Assembly: GCA_004802725.1 (NCBI GenBank)
Contig: SGPM01000010.1
Location: 62,001 to 126,000, forward strand
DNA length: 64,000 nucleotides
Direction of reading: 5' to 3'
DNA from: Antrodiella citrinella
Taxonomy: Eukaryota; Basidiomycota; Agaricomycetes; Polyporales; Steccherinaceae
Shown here: positions 1-10,438 of the stretch, one piece after another
Numbering within the stretch: position 1 is the first letter of the stretch
How the letters are laid out: the number at the start of each line of letters is the position of its first letter
Notes under the pieces: generated by a model
The model's input: the letters and a program-made list of their open reading frames with translations, nothing else
The model's database searches: none
Told to the model about the DNA's origin: nothing
Translations under genes and position numbers: made by a program

Positions 1-266
1 AAGCTCCGACGATGGGTACAGTGCATGAGGTGCAAGACGTGGAAGACCTCGCAAAACTGGCCCTGCTCCTTCGGACCTGGTGACGTCCTACCCTTTCACC
101 TGCGTGAAGTCCCAGCGGACCAAATAAGATACCAGCGACAAACCGACACACGCAACAGGCGACTATAACCCGACCGAGCAACTCCTGACACCTGCCCTCC
201 GCCCCCAAACTCGGTCGTACTCCTGGCGTGCACCTCCAACAAAACGAGACCAAGCACGGGATGCAT

Positions 267-1533
267 TTACCAAAGATCACCATCACGAGCATTGCGAGTC
301 ATACGCTGTTGTCCAACAGCACCAGGGGCACCCGCGGCAGCTTGCTGTTGACGAGTATGGGAACGCAGCCTACAGCATATATGTTAGTCACGCACCAATG
401 AACGGAAGTCTAGAACAACCACCTACATCCTGTCGCTGGCACGAGGCTCCTCCTCCTCCTGGAGGACCTTACGCCGTCCGGGCGCGGCCTTGGAGCTTCC
501 ACCAGCGGCATCCTCACTCCTGTGCACCGTCCAATCAAAGACATAATCGTACTGGTATCCCTCGCGCACGAAAAGGTCACGGAAGAGCTTGCGGAGATAA
601 GAGTAGTCGGGCTTGTCATCGAAGCGAAGAGCGCGAGTGTAGTTCAAGAAGATGCCGAACTCGCCAGGGAAGCCGCGGCAGAGCAGATCACTGGGTGTAG
701 TCATCTTCTTCTCCATGATACGGTCGTACTTCTGCTTCTTGGTAGCAGCCTTGAGTCCCTGCCAGGGAAGAGATCCGCGGAGGAAGTACATGAGGACGTA
801 CGCCAGAGACTCGAGGTCGTCGCGACGAGCCTGCTCGACACCCAAATGTGTGTTGATAGAAGTGTACCGAGCAGTACCAGTCAGGTTCTTGTTCTCTCTG
901 TACGGGATGTGCAGATGTGTCTTGGGATCCCTGTACTTCTTCGCGAGACCGAAATCGATGACATTGACTTGGTTGCCACGCTTGCCGATGCCCATCAGGA
1001 AGTTGTCGGGCTTAATGTCACGGTGGATGAAGTTGCGAGAGTGGATGTACTCGATTCGGGAGATCTGGATGCCATCCATCAGTAAAAAGAAAGGAAGATG
1101 CCAGCAGGCGAGGCGCCTCACCAACTGGTCCGCCAACAACAAGACAGTCTTCAAGCTAAACTTCCTGTTGCAGAAGTTGAAAAGATCTTCCAGAGAAGGA
1201 CCGAGCAGGTCGATGACCATGGCGTTGTAGTCGCATTCCGTTCCAAACCAGCGGACGAAAGGAACGCCAACACCACCGGCAAGTGTCTTGTAGACCTTCG
1301 ACTCGTACTCGAGCTGGGGGTGCTTAGCCTTGACGGACTCCAACTTGATTGCGACTTCTTCACCGGAAATAATGTTGATTCCGAGGTAGATATCACCTAC
1401 GATAAGAACAAAGATGAATAGGAGGAAACGACAAGAGGACATGGGACGCACCGAAGGAGCCTGAGCCAATCTTCTTGCCCAACCTGTATTTGCCACCGAC
1501 CCTCAAGTCGAGTTTGTGAGCAGCATCGGCCAT
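267..1533 (-). CDS. HRR25: Casein kinase I (CK1 delta/HRR25-like)
   Basis: Serine/threonine kinase of the CK1 family, which in fungi acts in DNA repair, vesicle traffic and endocytosis. Model: complement(267..369, 427..1064, 1122..1396, 1452..1533), 365 aa. Visible motifs: glycine loop GSGSFGDIYLG, VAIKLE lysine, catalytic loop [15 protein letters not shown], and the CK1-specific LPWQGLKA segment. The start is the ATG giving [16 protein letters not shown], which puts the glycine loop in frame across intron 1. Without the last intron the protein would stop after ASDRM; splicing adds a short Q/A/G-rich tail ending GDLW. The 57-bp intron at 1065-1121 is open in frame, so a naive translation keeps 19 extra residues. 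The family and catalytic core are certain; the last exon is inferred from splice signals and from my memory that basidiomycete CK1s continue LRS after DRM. Confidence 0.93.
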
Positions 1534-3584
1534 CGTATGGAGGATTCGGTCGTTCTAGTCTATAGAGAGAAGTGTGTTAGAAAATATTCTCGAGCAGAGA
1601 TACGGATGAGGGGACTGGAGAGCGTCGTGGAAGAAAGAGTCGTGGGTGGGCTGACGTCTAAAAGCCTGGGAATGCCCACACAGCATCGCGCGCAGCACCT
1701 GTCAGCATGCCAGAGCCGCAGATGGTCCCAAGAGCGTGCGGGAGGCGGATAAGATACTCATCGTACCCTTGAAAGGACCCTTTGTTCGTGATGCTCGGAA
1801 GCTGACAGGGATGTGGCGACGATGGGGAGGTGTCCGTGACGGTGGAAGAATTACAAAGAAAAACATGAAGACAGAGGAGGTACTTACGGAATGTTTGAGA
1901 GGAAATGTTCGAGATGATAAAGAGGAGCAGGAGGCAGAGCGAGGGGGAGAGGATATATAAGAGAGGGAGGAGGACGAGGAAGAGCACAACAAAGGGGAGG
2001 CGAGTGCGCTGGAGGCAGGAGGCTGAGCGTGGGAAATGTGGATGGCACTTAATCGGAGTTCCAATCCCGCATACAACCATCCCTATATCGATGGGCGTCT
2101 CTCACCAGCCATGTTGTTCTTTGCAGCTGGTAACCATCTGCTCACAACAACGCTGCCATCTTACAGCACACGTTCAAAAGAGGCCGCTATTTTCTACCAT
2201 GGCGATTTCACCTCAGCCTCCGCCCCTGGATAGCTTCAGCAACGCCCCACGTCCTGCAGGTGGCCAGAAGGTTCCTGTTCCAGCGCCCTCGTACTTCGAT
2301 TCTTGGGGCAATCATTAATCATCAACTTCCTCTCATCGTGCATGGTGTGCTGCTCAGCCAGTGCGTCAGACATGCACGGTGGCTTATATATAATACACTG
2401 ATGTACTGTATGCGCCCTACAGCTGATGGTCATTTGTCCATCTCGAGCTCAGCGATTGACCCGATGCCGGTCTTCAGACGCCGGCTTGGCCGTACCTGTT
2501 TGGCCTTCTCAACATCCTCCCCGACCTTCTCCCGAGCCTTTCTTTCCTCGCTGCCTTCGGTGAAGTTCGGTCCGTATTCGACAGAAACATCTGTTACCCA
2601 TCTCTCACAGATCGGGCTTACCGTGGATGTCTTTGGACTCCTGTCGCGTGAATACACCGAGTCGCCCCATACACGTTAGCACGGCGATCCGGAGTCAGAA
2701 AGGCCCCAGCAGCGGACTTTTTGTTCACGTTCTTTGTGTTATCTACGCGCTTTCAAGCTTTGGCGATCCTTCGAAGGTGAGGGGATCTTCCCAAGTCCGA
2801 AGCACGTGTATGCACCTTTCAATTGGTTGTTCTCTACTCTGTTCCTTACATAAAACAGTAGAAAGTGCTCGCACGCAGGATGCAATACCGTGGGCTCAAT
2901 ATTCACCACAATGCTTGATACATAGCATGGAACCGTTGACAAGCCCTCCTGGACCTGGACCTGGACGGATCGTCTCACGTCCGGTCCAAACTTGTCCATT
3001 GACACCATGCTCAACGACGTCGCCATGACGGCTGAGAGGCTACAGTTCACTGGCAGACATGAGCGTAGGGAATGCGGCGGTGAGTGTGCGTGTTCCGTCT
3101 ACGTTCGAGATCACCGTACACCGTGACGTACCGTGTTAGGCATCCCTTGTAAGGATCTACGAAATATGTTTGACCTAATGTGAGCGGAGAGCCTGACGAG
3201 ATTCAAGAAGAGGATGCCGCGAGAGCCTAAGCAGAGAGATCGTCATGCGACTCGGGCTTTGGAAACAGCTCTGGTTCAGTAGGCCGGTCCGTAATGAGGA
3301 CAACACTTCAACGACAGGCTCCTTCTATTTTGTACAGGAAGGAAGGAACAATTCCTATGTATGCTAGCCATCTGACATCGATTATCTCTCTGATGACTAG
3401 TATCTCGACCGACCAGATCTTGACTTGGACCATCCCGAGTGTCATACGACTCACAACGTCTTTCGCATGAGCCAGAACACAATTATAAAAATCATGCAAC
3501 CACTCGAACGCGACTACTGTTCCAAAATGCTTGCCATGGTCGTCGCGTCACAAACGTCCATTCTAGTTCCTCACATGCGGAGGC
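1534..3584. other. 2 kb gap without a convincing gene
   Basis: This stretch holds the 5' flank of the CK1 gene and the 3' flank of RIB7. Several short open frames occur (for example a 39-codon frame beginning MAISPQPPPLDSF near 2200 on the plus strand and a 75-codon minus frame at 2430-2657), but none shows a recognisable domain. A small direct repeat of the hexamer ggacct occurs around 2950-2966. It may contain a fast-evolving small gene or a non-coding transcript; I cannot support either. Confidence 0.4.
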
Positions 3585-4685
3585 TCATGAAAGAGTCGTC
3601 GTGAAGCCCATTACAGTGTCCGGCCCAAAGAGCTCCGTGCATATATGCTTCATATTAAGCATCTATAAGATCTAGAATCAGCACACGGTATCTGGGAACA
3701 AGTTGCAGCACACACGCACCTTGCTAGCTAGCAAGTCGTCTCCATATCCTACACCTTCCTGCCCAACGAATGTCGGCGCAACAGTTACGATTATCGCGTC
3801 TACGGTTTGAATCAGTGAGGGCTGGTCCGAAGGCGCAATGTCCTGTAGTTGCGCGGACGTCAAGAAGGATTTGATGACGCCGGCCCCTCCTTCCACCATG
3901 AGCGAACGGACACCGAGGGTCCGTAATATCGTGAGTAGCGAGGGGATGGAAAGACCAGCTGAGACGCATGTCAGCCTATGAATTCAGAGGGAAGATACCC
4001 TTCATCCGACGTACCTTGGCTAGGCTCGATGTTAATCACCCGTGCACCTGCAGCTTCCAATATCTTCTTCTTCTTCTCCCAAGCCGAGAAACCTTCGTCT
4101 GAACCTGGAGTTGTACTGACTACCCACGGTCGTCTCCCCGTACCAACTTTGTAGTTGGACAAGAGCTTGCAGTCGGACCGCAAACGGAGGTGTGTGTCCA
4201 GGATGATCGGTCGCGGAAGGTTGTACTTCTTTCGTCCATCGTCGGACAGTTGGGGAAGATGTCTAGCTGTGAAAAAGGGTCAGTATATGCTACAAAGTAT
4301 GCCTCTTGGACATACTGTTAAGCTGGGGATTATCATTGAGGGCAGTCCCGATCCCAACAAGGATCGCATCGTGCATAGACCTCATCCTGACCTTACAGCC
4401 AGAACCTCGTGAGTTTTCGATTCAGTCGCAGCACAGAATAGTCGCGTACCAATGGGTCATGACCATGCTCTCCTTCCCACTCAGAATCAGCTGTTTCCCC
4501 GCTTCTCCAGCGATCTTGGCATCGAGTGATTGTGCGAAGGTGAGGGTGACCCAGGGGCGTCGGGTGTCATCCGCCATTGGGGACGGAACGGGTCGGTCGT
4601 CGTCGGGATCGTAGAGCGACACATGGTCCCAGTCAGTGTCTGCTCTGAAGAGTGTGTTGAAAAGTATAGATGGAGGTTTTGCCAT
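3585..4685 (-). CDS. RIB7: RIB7, 2,5-diamino-6-ribosylamino-pyrimidinone 5'-phosphate reductase
   Basis: NADPH-dependent reductase of riboflavin biosynthesis (RibD C-terminal / DHFR-like fold), cytosolic. Model: complement(3585..3662, 3720..3958, 4015..4266, 4316..4386, 4450..4685), 291 aa. Family signatures: RPWVTLTFAQSLDAKIAG, the SGKESMVMTHW / MRSMHDAILVGIGT segment formed across intron 1, NDNPQLNTRHLPQL across intron 2, LPRPIILDT, and the C-terminal glycine motif VRSLMVEGGAGVIKSF. The start at 4685 (MAKPPSILF) fits the usual short N-terminus; an in-frame ATG at 4808 exists but would add a non-conserved arginine-rich leader. The last exon is a 26-codon piece ending TTTLS. Confidence 0.92.
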
Positions 4686-4917
4686 GCTATATCGTGAAAG
4701 TGTTTGTAGCACCCAAACAGCGGGCGCCAAATGATTTCCCAATGCTCGCGAACGCCTCACGCCTCTGGCGGGCCGCGGGAGTCGCCGACAAGACACCAAA
4801 AAAGGCAAGCTGTCGGTCGCGTGACACTGTTGGCCTCGAGATGGGTCTCAGTTTCAGTACTGCCATCACAATATTCGCTCGATCCTCAATATTAACGGTA
4901 ATCTTTGTGGCCTACTA

Positions 4918-5430
4918 TTACTCTCGCCCGGTCTCCGTGCTTCGGAGTAACTTTTCCGCATCCGTCACCGGAGTCGTGTCTACGAGGATTTGAAGAGAGG
5001 ACAATGTGGGTAGTGGCATGTTCTTGGGTCGTCTGTATCGCATGCGGTCGTAGGCATCGTACACATGATTCGGAACGATTTGATTGAAGTATCCGTCGAG
5101 GTAGTAGGACAAAAGCCACCGCAGGACAAGCTAGACTTCACATCCACGTAGGCTCCTGGGGTGTTTGAATCGTATTGGTGACAACGTACATCTATGAGTG
5201 AGGGAATAAGTGTCACTGGCATTCCGCGGATCGAAAAGATTACATACGTCAATGGAGATCATCCAGTTCGGAAGGGAAATGCGAGTGAAATACTCCATGA
5301 GTGCATGGATGATATGGAAATTGATTCGGGTGGATGTGCGTAGCATAGTAGCAAGTTGGGTCACAGTGAAAAACGACATGATGTGGAGGAGAATCTCGTT
5401 CGGAAAGACGCAAAGAATGGACTTGGCCAT
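4918..5430 (-). CDS. Short F-box-like protein (possibly degenerate)
   Basis: Tentative two-exon model complement(4918..5130, 5248..5430), 131 aa. Exon 1 begins MAKSILCVFPNEILLHIMSFF and looks like a fungal F-box helix pair (FPNEILLHIM, then LATMLRTSTRINF). Exon 2 reads LVLRWLLSYYLDGYFNQIVP and ends TETGRE. The intron is 117 bp, long for this genome; inside it a second acceptor at about 5192 would give a different frame that soon meets a stop. Either a small exon is missed or the gene is decaying. At 131 aa it is far shorter than typical F-box proteins of these fungi. An SCF substrate adaptor role is a family-level guess only. Confidence 0.45.
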
Positions 5431-6357
5431 CGCAGGTGAAAGCAAAGCAGATGGTAGAAGGGGCGGATAGCAAGAGCGGGGCACAGACAGATAGCCAGAA
5501 TGCCCGTAGATATACGAACGCGAGACAGGTGCAAGTGCAGTATATGTCACGAGAATTCTCATTATGAGCGGAGTACATAGTCCAAAATTGTGTGTTGAAC
5601 TTTGCGGTGAACAGAGGTCACACGCCGATCGAAGCATCCCGGGGTCGCGACTGCAAGAAGCTTTCCTTTTCAGCAGCGTTTCCAGAATCCAGATACACAT
5701 ACATGCGTGTAGTCCGTCGACACGTCTGCATGATGGCAACCAGGAAGAGATAGTTACGGCAAGCAGCAGCCTTCTAGGTGAGAGCACACGATGCTACCAA
5801 CATCGATATCGCGTTGACGCGTTGACGGCTTCAAGTCTCCGTAGGTTGCTCGCCTATCCTTGAAGGTCTTTCGGAGTCGGCATCAGCCTACTCCGACAAC
5901 AGTCTGCGTTCGCATCCTGGATGGCCCAAGCATCGCATTCAAAGAGTGATGGGACGGAGGCTCGGAGCAGTGGCCGCAAGCGAAGTGGGCCGGAGTTGGC
6001 TCGGCAGTCCTACGAAACGTTCCAAGGGATTTCGACGCGATGTTCCAAGCCAAAAGTACTATAGAGCATGTCAGTTGTATCCCATATAGTTTCCGAGGAG
6101 AGTCGGTGATGAGAAACTATTGGCAACCTGTGACGGGAGAGCTGAAGTTTGGTTTCGATCAAGGTATATAGCGGGCGCCTATGGTAATCATCGCAGGGAT
6201 AACAAGGTTTCCTTGCAACAGTTTTCAAATCTGTTCCCTTCCCCTCCTCCCTCTCCTTTGGCTTCCTCTCCTACCCGAGGCTTTCAAGCCGTCCTTTCGT
6301 TCTCTCTCACTTTCTTTGGTTTGAAACACACCTCTCGTTTTGTGTTAGGTGCCTATC
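5431..6357. promoter_or_regulatory. Upstream region of the chitin synthase gene
   Basis: No supported gene in these 927 bp between the F-box-like gene (minus) and the chitin synthase (plus), so it is a shared divergent promoter. A TATA-like gtatata lies at 6164-6170, followed by a CT-rich leader at 6235-6310, typical of highly expressed basidiomycete genes. A sequence ending tgtgttag at 6341-6348, just before the start codon, could be the acceptor of a 5' UTR intron; no donor could be fixed. Confidence 0.4.
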
Positions 6358-9300
6358 ATGGCATACCGTCAACCACAACCATACTACAACAACGCGCCTC
6401 CTCATCCCCCTCCCAACCAATATGCGCACTTCGCTGATGCTGCAGGCGTCGGCGTAGCACCCAGCTTTCCTCCCCCTCCCCCTCCTCAACCTCGTCCAAG
6501 CTTTCAGGACCACCCTCCTGTACCCAGCTACCAGAGTCAACACCAGTCGCCGGCCCCGCAACAATATGCTGCGCATCAGGACTACGAACATGACTGGGAA
6601 ACCAAATCATACCAGAGCGAGTTCGCTGGCTCGCAGGTCCATCTCAATCCCCAATATGAGATGAGCCAGGTCAACGTCGCTCAAATGCCCAACATGCCGT
6701 ACGCCCAGAACTATCCTCCCGCTCAGCAGCGTCCACGACTTCTTCAAGCGCATACTGGTTATTCGCAGGCGAAGGAGAAGATGATGAAGCGTCGGTCTGT
6801 TCGCCAAGTCGAATTGCAGCAGGGAAATCTCGTTTTAGACTTGCAGGTTCCGACCCATATTATGCCAAAGGGTGTCGAGTCGAAGGAGGAGATGTCCAAG
6901 CTGCGATACACTGCGGCTACTTGTGACCCCGATGACTTCATGAGGTCCAAGTATACCCTACGCCCCTACCTTTATGGACGGCAGACGGAGCTTTTCATTG
7001 TCATGACCATGTATAACGAAGACGAAGTATTGTTCGTAAAGACCATGAACGCGTAAGTCCCAATTTGAGTTTGATTCAACTGCTCGTATGCTCATTTCTC
7101 TATAGCGTGATCAAGAACATTGCTCATCTCTGCTCGCGTACCAAGTCCAAGATGTGGGGACCTAACGGCTGGCAGAAGATCGTTGTCTGCGTTGTCTCTG
7201 ACGGTCGCAGCAAGATCAATAAACGTACTCTGCACGTACTCAATCTCATGGGATGCTACCAGGAGGGTGTCGCCAAGGACTCGATTGCCGGCAAGGATGT
7301 GACTGCCCATATCTTCGAGTACGCTCACGTGGACGCGTTATCTCTGCTTTGACGATGTGTTGACATCGCTCTTAGATATACAACTCAAGTCGTCGTCTCC
7401 GATACGGGTGAAGTATCCCAGGGAGCGTGTCCCATTCAGATCATTTTCTGTCTGAAGGAACAGAACAAGAAGAAGCTGAACAGTCACAGATGGTTCTTCA
7501 ATGCTTTCGGTCCTCTGATCAAACCCAACGGCATGTCCCTTTCCCCTTCACGTATTCTTCTTCATCTGATCGGATCATCTAGTGTGTGTCTTGCTGGATG
7601 TTGGAACTAAACCCACTGGGACGTCAATCTATGAGCTTTGGAAGTGTGAGTGGTTCGCTTTCTACAATCTCCAGTGGCTGTTTAACGTTCAATGGCGTAG
7701 GCTTCGACAAGTCATCCAATGTCGGAGGAGCATGCGGAGAGTGAGTGGATAGTTCGGGCGACTTGCATTGAATACGCTGCTCATATCAATTCTTGCAGGA
7801 TCTGTGTCGATACTGGCAGAGCTTGTTCCCTGCTGCTAACAAGTCCGTTGGCTGCTTCCCAGAACTTCGAGGTTGGCTTTCTCATTTCCTATTGAGCCTC
7901 CCTTCCTTATTCTTTCCTGATTGTAGTACAAGATGTCAAATATCCTCGATAAGCCCCTGGAGGTGAGTGCTATCTCTTCATTCTGTGCACACATTTCTGA
8001 GGCTATTTGGTAGAGTGTTTTCGGTTACATTTCCGTGCTGCCTGGTGCCTTCAGTGCGTACCGTTACAAGGCGCTTCTCAACGGGCCAGACGGCAAGGGT
8101 CCGCTCGCGTCGTACTTCAAGGGGGAAACCATGCACGGCGGAAACAGCACTGCTGGCTTGTTTGGTAAGTCGTATGGTGCTCTCACCGCATTATGGTTGT
8201 TGATGCTGGCATGGCAGAACGTAACATGTATCTTGCTGAGGATCGTATCCTCTGTTTCGAAATCGTTACCAAGAAAAGGGAAGCATGGGTGTATGTACTT
8301 CTCTCACCTGAAACGTCATCTTCAACTCATTGTCTTGGTGTAGATTACGTTACGTCAAGAGTGCAAAGGCATCGACCGATGTACCTACCACGGTATGCGT
8401 TCTCTATGTTTCATGTGGACGGCTACTCAATATATTCCGAATGTCCTTTGTTAGGTCCCCGAATTCATCTCTCAACGTCGTCGTTGGTTGAACGGGTCTT
8501 TGTTCGCATCGATCCATGCAACCGTCTTCTTCTTCCGTATCTGGACGTCTGGTCATAACGTTTTTCGAATGTTCTTCCTGCAGGTACGCCCCTGTTTGTA
8601 CTTATGCCAGCCAATTGCAACTCACTCACTTCCATAATTCTCAGATTGAGTTCATCTACAACGCCGTAAATCTCATCTTTACTTGGACATCGCTCGCCAA
8701 TTTTTACTTGGCATTCTTCTTTGTGAGTGTATAAAGAGCTACTTTCGAAAAATCGTTCTCTGATTCTCTCTAAGCTTATCTCATCCGCTACTGCAAGTCC
8801 GGGACCGAACGATCCTTTCAATTTCCTCGCACAGGGTGCCGGGACTATCGTTTTTGAATTCATCCTTCGGGTGCGTTCCTTCACGGTTCTCTCACTACGA
8901 TTCTGACTTGTGGGCAATAGTTATACATTGTCGTGATATTCGTCGTTCTTGTTTGTTCACTGGGTAATCGACCTCAGGGTTCCAAATGGGCGTATTCACT
9001 CTCTATGATCATGTTCGGTTTCTGCAACATCATCACATTGTGGTGTGCGGGATACACAGTTTACAGGGCCGTCCCTCATACCCTCGCTGGCTGGAAGGAT
9101 TTCGGACAGTGAGCTCATCGTCCATTTTTCGCTGTAGACCTGTTCTCACGAACCCTGGCGTAGTCTTGTCTCGACGAACAGTGCATTCCGTGACATCGTC
9201 ATCTCCCTTGCCGGCACTTATGGTCTCTACTTCATTGGATCTTTCATGCATCTCGAGCCGTGGCACATGTTTACGTCGTTCCTCCAGTACATGTTCCTTC

Positions 9301-9967
9301 TACCCAGCTACGTCAACATTCTCATGATGTACGCCATGTGCAATTTGCATGATGTTACATGGTATGTGAATGATTCCACTCACAGATCTACCTACTAAAC
9401 ATTGTGCAGGGGTACCAAGGGTGACAACGGTGCTGCGAAAGACCTTGGTGGTGCGAAGAAGGTCAAGGATTCCAACGGAAACGACGTTTTGGAGATGGAA
9501 CTGCCTGCTGCTCGTGAAGATGTTGACCAACTCTGGGTTGCATCTCGCTCTGCCCTCGGCGTCAAGCCACCGGAGGAGAAAGAACATCGTGATGCTGCGA
9601 CCAAGCAAGCTGATCATGACCGCAACAGCAGAACCAATGTTGTGTTAGCGTGGACAGGAACAAATATGTACGTCAGGTACCTATTGTGACATTTTGCGGT
9701 ACTGACCCCTCATATCTCAGGATCATGATTCTCGTGTTCACATCCACCGCCTTCAACAATTGGATTCAACAGCATGTCGAGGTATCCTCAGACACCACAT
9801 TTAACCCGTATCTGACATTCCTTTTCTGGGCAATGTACGTTGTCACACGTTTTGTCGCTATCACACGGTGCAAGATCTGACAATTGTTCACATGCAGGGC
9901 CGGTCTCTCTGCATGTAGGTTCTTGGGTTCTTTCCTCTACCTGGTATTCCGGCTGTTTGGCTGGTGA
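6358..9967 (+). CDS. CHS: Chitin synthase, division 1 (class I-III type)
   Basis: Membrane glycosyltransferase polymerising UDP-GlcNAc into cell-wall chitin. Model of 18 exons: 6358..7052, 7106..7318, 7376..7530, 7583..7645, 7701..7740, 7799..7871, 7927..7962, 8014..8164, 8218..8290, 8344..8392, 8455..8583, 8645..8722, 8775..8870, 8921..9108, 9164..9361, 9410..9667, 9721..9834, 9898..9967; 892 aa. The N-terminal ~110 residues are P/Q/Y-rich and disordered, then comes the Chitin_synth_1N region. Catalytic motifs: [29 protein letters not shown] (about 355), [10 protein letters not shown] (about 480) and QRRRWLNGS (about 525). Several membrane helices follow and the end is [10 protein letters not shown]. 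Intron 3 (7531-7582) starts with GC rather than GT. The family is certain; the exact class is not assignable without a tree. Confidence 0.96.
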
Positions 9968-10438
9968 TCACTAGGACAATTGAGCTTGTATCAATTATTT
10001 TCATTCGTTCGTTCGAAATTCAGTCGCAGGTTCGACGGGCTCATGGCTTTGACATATTCTTATGCGGACCTGTATATCTTACCAATACCAAAGGATACCC
10101 TTGCTTCTACTATTTCTCGGACATCTTGTTTCTCAGATACTATACGTACGTAACCTGGTTATTCTGCATGGCGAAGATGCACTCGGACTCGTACTAGGAC
10201 ACTCGAGTCTCGGAGGAAGTATCCGTTTGCGTTCACGTGCACGAACGCGTCGCGCGCCGTGACGCGCTGCCTCCTCAAGTAGCCGCCCGACTTGCGCACG
10301 TTCTCCGCCAGTTTGTCAAAGACTACCCATCCGTTGACCTTTTCCTGACACACCGCCACCAAAGATGTTATCACGATCATAAGTTTACCAGAAACTCGTG
10401 TGCAAAATTTCCGCTAAGAAGAAGATACATAACCCGTA
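9968..10438. other. Chitin synthase / NTE1 intergenic region
   Basis: 471 bp holding the 3' end of the chitin synthase transcript and the promoter of NTE1. Only short frames without recognisable motifs are present. Confidence 0.4.

Noticed and set aside
522..1085. 187-codon plus-strand open frame
   Set aside because: Antisense to the CK1 kinase core, which is unmistakable on the minus strand.
2200..2318. Short frame MAISPQPPPLDSF... as a gene
   Set aside because: Only 39 codons, no recognised motif, and no consistent neighbouring exons found.
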